This document shows, piece after piece, positions 1 through 8,700 of a stretch of DNA of 64,000 bases. Below the pieces are notes generated by a model. The model was not told where the DNA came from. It saw only the letters and a list, made by a program, of their open reading frames with translations, and searched no databases. Position 1 is the first letter of the stretch. The number at the start of each line of letters is the position of its first letter. Position numbers and translations under genes: made by a program. Origin of the DNA: Dyadobacter subterraneus. GTDB taxonomy: Bacteria > Bacteroidota > Bacteroidia > Cytophagales > Spirosomataceae. The stretch is from the NCBI RefSeq assembly GCF_015221875.1, contig NZ_JACYGY010000001.1, positions 1 to 64,000 on the forward strand, written 5' to 3'.

Positions 1-70
1 AGAGAAGTTAAGCCCGGAACCGCCGATGATACTTGGGTCAAACCTGGTAAAGTAGGTAGCCGCCACAATA
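1..70 (+). rRNA. rrf: 5S ribosomal RNA, 3' part (cut by window start)
   Basis: The sequence begins inside the conserved 5S core AGAGAAGTTAAGCCCGG, continues through CCGCCGATGATACT and the helix IV/V hairpin around TTGGGTCAAACCTGG, and ends in GTAGCCGCCACAA, the 3' strand of helix I. About 70 bases are present; the 5' part and the rest of the rRNA operon lie outside the window. It is followed at once by an intrinsic terminator, as expected for the last gene of an rRNA operon. Confidence 0.88.
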
Positions 71-80
71 CTATTATAAT

Positions 81-112
81 CAAAGCCTCGCAGAAATGTG
101 AGGCTTTTTTTG
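81..112 (+). terminator. Intrinsic terminator after first 5S
   Basis: The stem AAGCCTC (83-89) pairs with GAGGCTT (100-106) and runs into a T tract. It closes the rRNA operon. The next 5S-like copy begins directly in or after the T tract. Confidence 0.85.
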
Positions 113-313
113 TTGGTTACTATTGGCCTGGTCTGGGGCGACACTCGCTTCACCTCTTCCCAGGCTGCGTGGTCCGCTCGCCCGTGAGCCCGGCCCGGGA
201 CAGAGAAGTTAAGCCCGGAACCGCCGATGATACTTGGGTCAACGTGACCCGGTCTGCGCGACCCGGTCAAATCTGGTAAAGTAGGGGGCACGCCTAGTGT
301 AGCCGCCACAATA
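110..313 (+). rRNA. Expanded 5S rRNA-like copy with GC-rich insertions (variant or pseudogene)
   Basis: Positions 202-313 repeat the preceding 5S copy almost base for base, but with two extra blocks: 28 nt at 242-269 and 14 nt at 285-298, each about 71% GC. The conserved CACCTCTTCCCA (151-162) is separated from ACAGAGAAG (200-208) by 37 nt, where 5S genes of this phylum normally have about 6 (TTCCGA), so a third insertion is inferred. GGTTAC (115-120) can pair with GTAGCC (299-304) as helix I. Total length is about 200 nt against the usual 110. The insertions fall where hairpin or junction loops are expected. It could be a degenerate copy, an rRNA with loop expansions, or an assembly artefact. 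Confidence 0.6.
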
Positions 314-326
314 CTATTACACAATT

Positions 327-357
327 AAAAGACCATCTCGAAAGGATGGTCTTTTTT
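327..357 (+). terminator. Intrinsic terminator after second 5S-like copy
   Basis: The stem AAGACCATC (329-337) pairs with GATGGTCTT (344-352), followed by a T run. Both 5S copies are therefore followed by their own, unrelated terminators. Confidence 0.85.
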
Positions 358-544
358 GTTCTTTATAAATTCAAAAATATCAGAACAGTAAAAACCTTCA
401 CAATCCCTTGTAAGTTCTTATTCAATACTAATCCTGATGTCAAAACCTCCCTCAGTATTATAATCGAACTTACAATCAGCATAATACATTAGAAATAGCC
501 ACTTCTAAACTTTGTAGTCCAAAGACATTCTTATAATTGTTATT

Positions 545-1660
545 ATGACCACCGGAACCGGTTCATTGCCAGGAAGGCTTGCTTCTATTGATGCATTACG
601 AGGATTTGATATGTTGATGATATCCGGTGGCGGAACGTTTATTTTCTTATTAAAAGGTAAAACGAACATAGCATTTGTAGATTCGATGGCAGCTCAGTTT
701 GTACACCCAGAGTGGAATGGATTTACATTCTATGACTTCATTTTTCCATTGTTTCTTTTTCTTGCCGGTACTTCTTTATCTTTTAGTCTCACAGGTGCTA
801 TTTCCCGCAATGTTGCCAAATCGGAGTTGCTTAAAAAAGTATTTGTAAGAATGTTAGTTCTGATCCTTTTGGGGATTCTTGATAAAAATGCTCCCATCAA
901 TATTTTTGATCCCGCGCATATTAGATATGGAAGCGTTTTAGGAAGAATTGGTATCGCAACTTTCCTGGTTGCAATTCTATATTTAAACTATTCATTTATG
1001 TCACGCCTTTACTGGGCATTTTCTATTCTGGTGCTTTATTATCTTGCCTTACTTCTGATTCCGGTTCCCGGATATGGTGCGGGTGATTTTTCATTTAATG
1101 GTAATTTGGTAGGATGGTTTGACCGTAGTTTTATGCCAGGAAGATTGAAACAGGATACATATGATGAATTGGCATTATTAACCACATTTCCCGCCATATG
1201 CCTTACTATTTTTGGTACAATTGCAGGTGATATCTTACTTGGCCAAAAATCTCCGGGTACAAAGTTATCATGGATGTGTTCCTTTGGATTAATTGGTATT
1301 TCATCTGGCGTACTGTGGAATTTTATTTTTCCTGTTAATAAACACTTATGGTCAAGCTCTTTTATTATGCTTACAGCAGGAATGGCCTTTCTTTTGCTCT
1401 CCTTCTTTTATTGGATAATAGACATAAAGGGATATCAAAAATGGGCATTCTTCTTTCGGGTTATAGGAATGAATTCTCTTGCTATATATCTGGCCGTACG
1501 ATTTATCGATTTTAACGCTTCTTCACGTTTACTTTTTGAAGGATTTTATATGCATAGCGCAGAACCATGGCATGAAGTATGGAACGCGTTGGGCGGACTC
1601 TTAATCGTTTGGTTTTTTCTTTATTTTTTATACCGAAATAAAATTTTTATAAAGATATAA
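545..1660 (+). CDS. DUF5009 / heparan-alpha-glucosaminide N-acetyltransferase-like membrane protein
   Basis: A 371-residue multi-pass membrane protein. The N-terminal RLASIDALRGFDMLMI, followed by a glycine-rich turn and a FYDFIFPLFLFLAG segment, is the signature of the DUF5009/HGSNAT-like acyltransferase family. About ten hydrophobic helices can be read, including segments near residues 60-85, 100-118, 133-175 and 235-290. Family members are thought to transfer acyl groups to sugars across the membrane; the substrate here is unknown. The ATG at 545 directly precedes the conserved start. The esterase gene begins 14 nt downstream on the same strand, so the two probably share a transcript. A wider acyltransferase_3/YeiB-like label is the alternative. 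Confidence 0.8.
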   Translation: MTTGTGSLPGRLASIDALRGFDMLMISGGGTFIFLLKGKTNIAFVDSMAAQFVHPEWNGFTFYDFIFPLFLFLAGTSLSFSLTGAISRNVAKSELLKKVFVRMLVLILLGILDKNAPINIFDPAHIRYGSVLGRIGIATFLVAILYLNYSFMSRLYWAFSILVLYYLALLLIPVPGYGAGDFSFNGNLVGWFDRSFMPGRLKQDTYDELALLTTFPAICLTIFGTIAGDILLGQKSPGTKLSWMCSFGLIGISSGVLWNFIFPVNKHLWSSSFIMLTAGMAFLLLSFFYWIIDIKGYQKWAFFFRVIGMNSLAIYLAVRFIDFNASSRLLFEGFYMHSAEPWHEVWNALGGLLIVWFFLYFLYRNKIFIKI

Positions 1661-1674
1661 GCCCTAAATCTTCC

Positions 1675-2832
1675 ATGAATAATTTTAAAACTATTATTGG
1701 TGATTATGGACAATGGGCCACGTCGCTAAAAAAAGAAATACCAGCTCTTTCTTACAGGAATTCAAACTTTGAAGCACTTGATAAATGGAAAAGTAAGGCG
1801 GTAGATAAAGTAAATGAGCTTCTGGCAAAACCAACACTTCCGGAAATACCAACAGTAACCAGCGAGAAAAAATATATTTATGACGGATTAGAAATAGAGG
1901 AACTGTCCTGGCAACTTCCTTATGGAAGAGTTACGAAAGCTGTTTTGCTTAAACCCGTTAATGCAAATAGACCTTTACCCGGAATTCTGGCATTACACGA
2001 TCATGCGGCAAAAAAGTATTTTGGTTACCGTAAAATTGTCAAAACCTCCGACGATCAGCATCCTTTAATCCAGGATCATCAACTCACCGATTATGGTGGA
2101 AAAGCCTGGGCCAATGAAATTGCCAAAAGAGGTTACGTTGTTTTGGTACATGACACTTTCGCTTTTGGGAGCAGACGTGTACATTATGAAGATGTCGATG
2201 GTTTGACTTTCGGGACATTGGATTTGAATAACAAAACGGATAACGACCCAGAAAAGCCGGAAAATATTGAAACTTATAACAAATGGTCGGCAGAACATGA
2301 ACATGTAATGTCAAAATCTCTTTTTAGTGCAGGCACAACTTGGCCCGGTGTTGTGCTGGCAGAAGATCAGATCGCTCTTTCTATTTTATCGGAGCGGCAA
2401 AATGTGGATTCTGAGAAAATTGGCTGCGGCGGTTTGTCAGGTGGTGGCTTACGCACTGTTTATCTGGGTGGTCTTGATTCAAGAATTAAATGCGCTGTTT
2501 GTGTAGGTTTTATGACGACATGGAATGATTTGATTTTGCATAAATCGTTTACACACACCTGGATGACTTATGCACCTTTGTTACCGAACTACCTGGATTT
2601 TCCTGAAATACTTGGACTACGTGTTCCGTTGCCAACATTGGTACAAAATAATAATCAGGATGAGTTGTATACTTTATTCGAAATGCAAAAAGCAGATTTG
2701 ATTCTTAGGGAAGTCTATGAAAAAGCCAATGCTTCTCAACATTACAGCGCCAGGTTTTACGATGGATCACACAAATTTGATCAGGAAATGCAAGCAGATG
2801 CATTCAAATGGTTTGATAAGTATTTGAAATAA
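1675..2832 (+). CDS. Alpha/beta hydrolase (acetyl-xylan-esterase/dienelactone-hydrolase-like)
   Basis: A 385-residue hydrolase without a clear signal peptide. The core fold starts near residue 90 (VLLKPVN...PGILALHDH). The nucleophile elbow is GGLSGGG (Ser near residue 255), and HKFDQ near the C-terminus probably supplies the catalytic His. Large, signal-free members of this family deacylate sugars or xenobiotics. The gene follows the DUF5009 membrane protein by 14 nt, which suggests linked acyl transfer and removal; that link is inference. The ATG at 1675 is the only good start. Confidence 0.75.
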   Translation: MNNFKTIIGDYGQWATSLKKEIPALSYRNSNFEALDKWKSKAVDKVNELLAKPTLPEIPTVTSEKKYIYDGLEIEELSWQLPYGRVTKAVLLKPVNANRPLPGILALHDHAAKKYFGYRKIVKTSDDQHPLIQDHQLTDYGGKAWANEIAKRGYVVLVHDTFAFGSRRVHYEDVDGLTFGTLDLNNKTDNDPEKPENIETYNKWSAEHEHVMSKSLFSAGTTWPGVVLAEDQIALSILSERQNVDSEKIGCGGLSGGGLRTVYLGGLDSRIKCAVCVGFMTTWNDLILHKSFTHTWMTYAPLLPNYLDFPEILGLRVPLPTLVQNNNQDELYTLFEMQKADLILREVYEKANASQHYSARFYDGSHKFDQEMQADAFKWFDKYLK

Positions 2833-2842
2833 CAGAATTTTA

Positions 2843-2866
2843 ATTTTCAAAACTGATTTTGAAAAT
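2843..2866. terminator. AT-rich hairpin between convergent genes
   Basis: ATTTTCAAAA and TTTTGAAAAT form a 10-bp stem with a 4-nt loop between the convergent hydrolase and YjbQ genes. It is a weak, AT-only stem and touches the yjbQ stop codon, so its role as a shared terminator is tentative. Confidence 0.35.
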
Positions 2867-3288
2867 CATTCTCCCCACGCTGTTGCAATTAAACTTCTGG
2901 ATCCGCCATGATCACGGTGTTCACAAAGATAAATGCCTTGCCAGGTTCCCAAAGCTAATTTCCCGTTGCGTATGGGAATCATTACTGAAGTGCCAAGAAT
3001 GGAAGCTTTCAAATGCGCCGGCATGTCATCTGAACCTTCATAGTCGTGCTCATAATCCGGGTCATTTTCTTTGACTGTCTTGTTAAAAAACATTTCAAAA
3101 TCTTTTCTTACTGTCGGATCAGCATTTTCATTAACTGTTAAAGAAGCCGAAGTGTGCTGAATGAATACCTGGCACATCCCGGTTTTTATTTCATTAATCT
3201 GGGGTAATGCGTATATAACCTCGGTTGTAATCAAATGGAACCCGCGCCTTTTTTCTTTTAACTGAAATCCTTGCTGAAATATTTTCAT
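2866..3288 (-). CDS. yjbQ: YjbQ/UPF0047 family protein (secondary thiamine-phosphate synthase-like)
   Basis: A complete 140-residue member of UPF0047. Family landmarks visible are GFHLITTEV, the QVFIQHTSASLTVNENADP block, a LGTWQGIYLCEHRDHGG segment and the histidine-rich metal-site residues. E. coli YjbQ has weak thiamine-phosphate synthase activity; the physiological role is unsettled. The ATG at 3288 precedes MKIFQQGFQL, as in homologues. It is transcribed convergently with the hydrolase gene and stands alone. Confidence 0.9.
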   Translation of the reverse strand: MKIFQQGFQLKEKRRGFHLITTEVIYALPQINEIKTGMCQVFIQHTSASLTVNENADPTVRKDFEMFFNKTVKENDPDYEHDYEGSDDMPAHLKASILGTSVMIPIRNGKLALGTWQGIYLCEHRDHGGSRSLIATAWGE

Positions 3289-3361
3289 GGTTTATCCTTT
3301 TTAATAAATCTGATAAAATTATCAATACTAAAATTGATCCTCTAAAACCTGGAACGTGAGC

Positions 3362-3395
3362 CAAAAAAAAGTTGACCAGAAGCCGGTCAACTTTT
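3362..3395 (-). terminator. Intrinsic terminator of the CBM6 glycosidase gene
   Basis: AAAAGTTGACC and GGTCAACTTTT form an 11-bp stem with a 6-nt loop; on the minus strand it runs into eight T residues. It lies about 30 nt past the stop codon at 3427. Confidence 0.85.
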
Positions 3396-3426
3396 ATCAA
3401 TATAGTAATATATAAATTCTCTGTTA

Positions 3427-6400
3427 TTATAACCCCTTTATCACTTTTCTGAAGGCACGGTCATTTCCTTGTTTTATTTCGATGATATAAACGCCTATCG
3501 GTAAGGTCGAAATATCGATTCCTTTTAACTCTGACTGGTTTTCTTTATTAACACGCAATTGTTTGTGTAATCTTCCTATACCAGCATCAAACATATTTAC
3601 TTCAACAGGCGAATCATTCTTGTTCATAACGTCAATTGAAATAAAATGAGCCGTTGGATTCGGATAAACCTGAACAGATTGGTGTAGGGTTAAAGCGGTT
3701 TCCGTAGTTGGCAACGTAGTGACCAGCGAAGCTAATGTGGCAGCTGAATCCGTTGCGGCTATTCTGGCATTTGAGGCAGAACCTACAACAAACATTGGTG
3801 TTTCGGTTACTGTCACATTTATATTTCCCGCAACAACTTCAACTTCTTCCACGTCTAAGTTATCACTTCCGGCTTTTGGGCGATAAATTTTTGCATGGGA
3901 GAAATCACCAACATGTAACGTATGGTTGACAGTCCGGCCTTTTTCATCAGGAACAGTCAGAATATATAAAGATTTTCCATCACGTTCGTAGCGGTCTACA
4001 ATTGGATCCTGATAGGTAGTTTCTTTGTAACTATATTCTCCAAAAACCTTGTTGACCTGAAAGAAATAATCAGCGGCTGGTCTTCTTGTCATATCTCCAT
4101 TGATTAATCCGGAGGTGCCAAACATTCCGCCACCATCGTTATCATCGTACATCTGATAAAAGAAAACTTTTGAAACACCATGACGTGCGGAGAACAAGGA
4201 AGTTCTTAAAATCCAGTCACCTTGTGTTTCCAATGCCGATTTAGCTCCGATCCGAATTGCTTTTAAAGGGCTTTCCTGATTTATGTCATAGCCTGCTTCG
4301 GTTATCCAGACAGGCATATCCTGAGATACATCATGTGACACTTTTGCAAAACCATCAAGAATAGTATTCGCAATTGTAACTTCGGGAGCAGCACCCCTTG
4401 TTGAAGTTCCACTTTGAGAAGAAGAGCCATTATCCGTATACAAGTGGAAATTCACAACATCCCAGCACAAATTTACAGATCCGTCGGCTTTGTATCCACG
4501 GAACTCCTTACACCAGTCTACCATTCCTTTTACATAATCAGAACCGGTAACCAGTCCGGCTATGACAACTTTCATATTAGGATCAGCATTTTTAATACCA
4601 ACAGCAGGGCCCATTGTATTTTTATGGCCATCGTAGAAAGCAGATAAGTTGGCCGCATATTCTCGAGCGGTTTGATAAGCCTTCCGGCCTTTCCACCATT
4701 TATCACGCTCATTGTCACATTCTATGTACTTAATAACATTCATTCCAATTTTGATTGTATTGGGATTGTCATTAGTCCATCTTGGAACTGTATAAACACT
4801 AAGAAGGGCAGGGTCGATAGCGGTATTACTGCCATAGCGTGCAGCATATTGAAATGCAACTTTTGCTTGTTCAATATAAGAAAGCGGATCAGAAAAGTCT
4901 TTTCCATAACGTACAGGAACATTTTCTCCATCTCTTTCACTAGCCGGATATGTATCCTGCATCCATGAAGGAATTTGCTTCAGACAAGCCAGCACTTCTA
5001 TATTGGCTGCTTTGCAGCGTTCATAAATTGCGTCATAATTCCATCCTCCACTCAGTGTAGGATTATAAGAAAAAGCACCTTCCCGTGATTCAAGTTTATC
5101 CCAATCCATGTAATGTCTTACACCGGAGAAACTTTTGGCAACGGTCATCTTCGTCTCATTTATTTCCCATGGCGTATTTCCATCTTCAAAATTCCACTCA
5201 TATGCGTTAACACCAAACAAGTCTTTCAATTTAATGTCTTTTGCAGGGACAGGTGTTGCTACCTGATTGCCGGCTTTATATGTGCCGTAGAATTCCATTT
5301 CAGTGGGCAGACCGCTTTTTATATTGACTACCAGGTAGCGAATATTTTTTATTGGAGTATCCAGCTTGAATTTAGCATCTCCGGACAATTGCCTGTTTGG
5401 GTATGGGCCTACCCACCCATTATATTCCTGACCTGTAAAAGTAGCAACTGGTATACGTTCCCACTGATCAGTTATTACGGACAAGGTCATTGGATTAGCT
5501 GAAAAATCGCCCACAAAGTCGAAGAATTTAATACTTTCCAAAGTAATTTCTTCTCCATCGAGCAAAGGATAATAGGCATCCCAGCTGCTTAGAGCCAATC
5601 CCCATCCCAATTGCACTTCCGTTTGCGTATCTCCGTCAAAAAGTCCGTCAAATCCTCTTGCTGTGTTGTTAAGCTGATACCAGCGTTTCGGATCAATGGT
5701 GATTTTGGTTGCTGTTGACGGACTTTCAGGATTGCTTACAACGGGAAGAATATTTTGTGTTTTGGTAACATTTTCGGCTGCTAAAAAACCTGCGCTTTCG
5801 GCCTGTGAAGCAGTGATAACTGCTGAACCGGCTGCAACAATTGTTGCTTTCCACGAACCGGTTTCATTTGATACGGATACAGCCGAAGGATTAGATGATG
5901 AAAAAGTAACAGGTGATTCAGTATTGGTACTTGTAGCTATTAAGTCAAAAGGCCCGGAACCCACAGTTTTATCCGCAAGATCTGCAAATGTGATAATAGA
6001 AGGAGATTTTTCCGGTGTTACTGCCCCGCTTACAACTTCAAACCAGTTGAAATTAAAAGTACCTTTTTGGGCATAAATCCGAAGTACCTGGCTACCTTTT
6101 GGAAGTGTAGCCGCTGTTGATAATGTGGTATAATTCTGCCAGCCTCCTGTGCGTGGTACATCCACCTGCCCAAGAATAGCACCACTTGCAGATTTAACCT
6201 GAATGATCCCTTCACCGTAGCTATTGGCAACACGAAAATTAAATGTATACCTGCCAGCATTTGCCACGTTTACATTATAATCCATAAAATCGTCATCGTC
6301 AATATTGCTTACATTTTTGACGCCGTCAACATCACCGGTTGTTTCAGATTGAACGGCGCTTGCAACATCAAAATCTTCAGCTTCAATTTTACCTGGCAGT

Positions 6401-8007
6401 GATTTCGAGCCTGTTGCTTCAAACCAGTTTAGGCTCCAGGTGCCTTTTTTAGAATAAATGCGCAGCGTTTGATCTCCGGCAGATAGTGATGCAATCATAC
6501 TGGTTATCGCCCAGCTTTGCATTCCACCTGTTCGGGGAAGATTATTGATTTGCCCGAGAACAGTCCCGTTTCCGGATCTTAGTTCCAGGGATGCATCGTC
6601 ACTGAAACCATTGGCAATTCGGAAATTGAAAGTGTATAAACCAGCCGTTGCAACTTTCACATTGTAATCCATGGAATTATTATCTCCAATCCAGCCCACG
6701 TCTTTTCCGCCATCGGCATCTTCTGTATTTTCAGTACCTGTACCATTTGCGACACTAAAATTTTCAGCTTCAACTTTTCCCGGCAGAAGATTGGTTTTGC
6801 TTACATCAAACCAGTTAAAATTGAAAGCTCCTTTGTTTGCATAAATGCGGATGATTTGATTACCTGCCGGAAGTGTAGCAGTTGCGCTGATCGTATTCCA
6901 TGTCTGCCAGTCTCCGGTGCGAGGTACATCAACTTGTCCCAATATATTTCCAGAGGCATTTTTTATCTCAATTTTTCCATCTCCATATCGATTAGCGATT
7001 CTGAAATTAAAATTATACGCGCCAGCAGCAGCAACATTGACGTTGTAATCCATAAAATCTCCGTCATCAATATAACTTACATTTTTGGCGCCGTCAGAGT
7101 CTCCCGTGTCTTCGATTCTTACATCACTTGATATGTCATAATTTTCTGCTTCAATCCTGCCTGGGAGCGCTTTGGCTCCGGCTACTTCAAACCAGTTCAA
7201 GCTGAAAATTCCTTTTTTAGCAAAAACGCGTAGCGTTTGTGTTCCAGCTGGTAAGTAGGCGGTCATATTTGTTGTTGCCCAGCTTTGCATACCGCCAGTT
7301 CTCGGAAGATTATTAATTTCGCCCAAAACTGTTCCGTCCGCAGACTTTAAAGCAATGGAGGCGTCGTCACTGAAACCGTTGGCAATACGAAATTTAAATG
7401 TGTAAATCCCCGCCGTAACTACGTCAACGCTATAATCCATCCAACTGTTGTCACCAATCCAGCTTACATCCATACCTCCTCCGTCATCTTCGGCTGTATC
7501 GGTTCCGGCACCATTGATAGCAGTATAATTTTCTGCTTCAAATTTTCCGGGAATGAAATTCTTTTGTTCTGCCTCAAACCAGTTAATATTAAATAAACCG
7601 CTTCTTGCAAAAATTCTGATTGTCTGATTACCCGCCGGAAGAATTGCACGTGCAGTGACGGTAGTCCAGGTTTGCCAGCCACCAGTCTGAGGAATCAGGA
7701 CATTTCCCAGAACATTGCCGGCAGCATTTTGTATTTCAAGATTTCCGTTGCCATAACTATTGGCAACGCGGAATTTAAATGTATAAACTCCGGCAGTTGT
7801 AACCTGGACCTGGTAATCAAGCCAGTCACCATCATCAATATAACCAACATTTAGGCCACCTCCTTCATCAGCTGTGGATTCCGTGGCAACATCACTTTTT
7901 TGTACATAATCTTCAGCCTGAATTCTACCTGGCAAAGTAAAGGTACCCTGGGCATTGATGATAAAGAGGGTACAAAAGAAAATTAAGCTAAGGCAAAGTC
8001 TATTCAT
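3427..8007 (-). CDS. Secreted glycoside hydrolase with five CBM6 domains and a T9SS sorting tail
   Basis: A 1526-residue exported enzyme. A signal peptide (about residues 1-19) leads to five CBM6-type sugar-binding domains (about 25-147, 152-275, 281-402, 408-531, 537-658), each with a P-G-(R/K)-(I/F/V)-(Q/E)-A-E start and a N-W-F end. Then come an Ig-like domain (about 668-752), a discoidin-like beta domain (about 765-910) and a catalytic region (about 925-1330). In the last, N1099-E1100 and E1237 (WITEAGY) sit where clan GH-A enzymes carry acid/base and nucleophile. VYPNPTAHFISI opens a T9SS type A sorting domain ending at the stop. It probably acts on the cell surface or outside on a polysaccharide; the GH family and substrate cannot be fixed from sight. 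CBM modules 1/3/5 and 2/4 form two distinct classes. Confidence 0.85.
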   Translation of the reverse strand: MNRLCLSLIFFCTLFIINAQGTFTLPGRIQAEDYVQKSDVATESTADEGGGLNVGYIDDGDWLDYQVQVTTAGVYTFKFRVANSYGNGNLEIQNAAGNVLGNVLIPQTGGWQTWTTVTARAILPAGNQTIRIFARSGLFNINWFEAEQKNFIPGKFEAENYTAINGAGTDTAEDDGGGMDVSWIGDNSWMDYSVDVVTAGIYTFKFRIANGFSDDASIALKSADGTVLGEINNLPRTGGMQSWATTNMTAYLPAGTQTLRVFAKKGIFSLNWFEVAGAKALPGRIEAENYDISSDVRIEDTGDSDGAKNVSYIDDGDFMDYNVNVAAAGAYNFNFRIANRYGDGKIEIKNASGNILGQVDVPRTGDWQTWNTISATATLPAGNQIIRIYANKGAFNFNWFDVSKTNLLPGKVEAENFSVANGTGTENTEDADGGKDVGWIGDNNSMDYNVKVATAGLYTFNFRIANGFSDDASLELRSGNGTVLGQINNLPRTGGMQSWAITSMIASLSAGDQTLRIYSKKGTWSLNWFEATGSKSLPGKIEAEDFDVASAVQSETTGDVDGVKNVSNIDDDDFMDYNVNVANAGRYTFNFRVANSYGEGIIQVKSASGAILGQVDVPRTGGWQNYTTLSTAATLPKGSQVLRIYAQKGTFNFNWFEVVSGAVTPEKSPSIITFADLADKTVGSGPFDLIATSTNTESPVTFSSSNPSAVSVSNETGSWKATIVAAGSAVITASQAESAGFLAAENVTKTQNILPVVSNPESPSTATKITIDPKRWYQLNNTARGFDGLFDGDTQTEVQLGWGLALSSWDAYYPLLDGEEITLESIKFFDFVGDFSANPMTLSVITDQWERIPVATFTGQEYNGWVGPYPNRQLSGDAKFKLDTPIKNIRYLVVNIKSGLPTEMEFYGTYKAGNQVATPVPAKDIKLKDLFGVNAYEWNFEDGNTPWEINETKMTVAKSFSGVRHYMDWDKLESREGAFSYNPTLSGGWNYDAIYERCKAANIEVLACLKQIPSWMQDTYPASERDGENVPVRYGKDFSDPLSYIEQAKVAFQYAARYGSNTAIDPALLSVYTVPRWTNDNPNTIKIGMNVIKYIECDNERDKWWKGRKAYQTAREYAANLSAFYDGHKNTMGPAVGIKNADPNMKVVIAGLVTGSDYVKGMVDWCKEFRGYKADGSVNLCWDVVNFHLYTDNGSSSQSGTSTRGAAPEVTIANTILDGFAKVSHDVSQDMPVWITEAGYDINQESPLKAIRIGAKSALETQGDWILRTSLFSARHGVSKVFFYQMYDDNDGGGMFGTSGLINGDMTRRPAADYFFQVNKVFGEYSYKETTYQDPIVDRYERDGKSLYILTVPDEKGRTVNHTLHVGDFSHAKIYRPKAGSDNLDVEEVEVVAGNINVTVTETPMFVVGSASNARIAATDSAATLASLVTTLPTTETALTLHQSVQVYPNPTAHFISIDVMNKNDSPVEVNMFDAGIGRLHKQLRVNKENQSELKGIDISTLPIGVYIIEIKQGNDRAFRKVIKGL

Positions 8008-8133
8008 AGAAAGCGCTGGTTATTAATTTTTTTTCTAATATACAGTTTGTTCGCAATCTATGTAGATATTTTTTGTGAAATTTATAGAAATAGTTCGTAC
8101 AAAAATTTTCAAAGTAATTGTATTGAAAACAAG

Positions 8134-8165
8134 AAAGCCCCATGTTTATACAACATGGAGCTTTT
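8134..8165. terminator. Bidirectional-looking terminator upstream of the glycosidase gene
   Basis: The CATGTT/AACATG core is extended by AAAGCCC/GAGCTTT, with A and T tracts on both sides. On the minus strand it lies about 40 nt past the stop of the copper-storage protein gene, so it probably ends that transcript before the glycosidase promoter region. Confidence 0.7.
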
Positions 8166-8202
8166 CGCTGTTTATTTGGTATAGAACGAAATATCGTTTT
8201 AT

Positions 8203-8553
8203 TTATTGAACTTCTAATTGTACCATTTCTTCACAAGCTTTGGCGCAATTTCTACAAGCTTCCGCACAAAGTTCACAATGTTCCATTCCCATTGCTGCAT
8301 GTTTTTCACATTCTGCGGCGCATGCATTGCAAACATCGGCGCATACTTTACAAAGATCATCAGCAAATTCGCTGTCTAATGTCAGCAACTGTGCAGTGGC
8401 GTAACATAAAGCAGAACATTGTAAATCGAGATTTATGCATTTTGCCTGCATATTTACGTCTTTTTCTTTCAAACAAGCACTTGCGCAGTAATTACAAGCG
8501 GCGGCACATGCGTTGCAAAGATCGATACAGTTTTGTAGTGTTGGGTTAGTCAT
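8203..8553 (-). CDS. Cytosolic four-helix-bundle copper-storage protein (DUF326/Csp3-like)
   Basis: A 116-residue, cysteine-packed protein with repeated C-x3-C, C-x2-C and C-x6-C spacings along predicted helices (for example NCIDLCNACAAACNYCASAC at the N-terminus and HCELCAEACRNCAKAC near the end). This is the pattern of DUF326/Csp four-helix bundles that bind many Cu(I) ions in their core. No signal peptide or Tat motif is visible, which favours the cytosolic Csp3 type over Csp1. The ATG at 8553 gives MTNPTLQNCIDLC. No copper exporter or sensor gene lies beside it. Confidence 0.9.
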   Translation of the reverse strand: MTNPTLQNCIDLCNACAAACNYCASACLKEKDVNMQAKCINLDLQCSALCYATAQLLTLDSEFADDLCKVCADVCNACAAECEKHAAMGMEHCELCAEACRNCAKACEEMVQLEVQ

Positions 8554-8700
8554 GGTTGAGTTCGTTAAGGAAGTGAATATTTATGCCTTTCAATAATAAA
8601 TAATCCTGCCAGTGTTGTCACTAAACCTTTGACAATATTCGAAATCAGACTTTTTGGGTTAGAAAGGTTATCTTTATAAAAATTTTGAAATTGATTAACT

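Noticed and set aside
8142..8549. A plus-strand frame of 135 codons
   Set aside because: It is antisense to the cysteine-rich Csp gene, whose regular Cys spacing is decisive.
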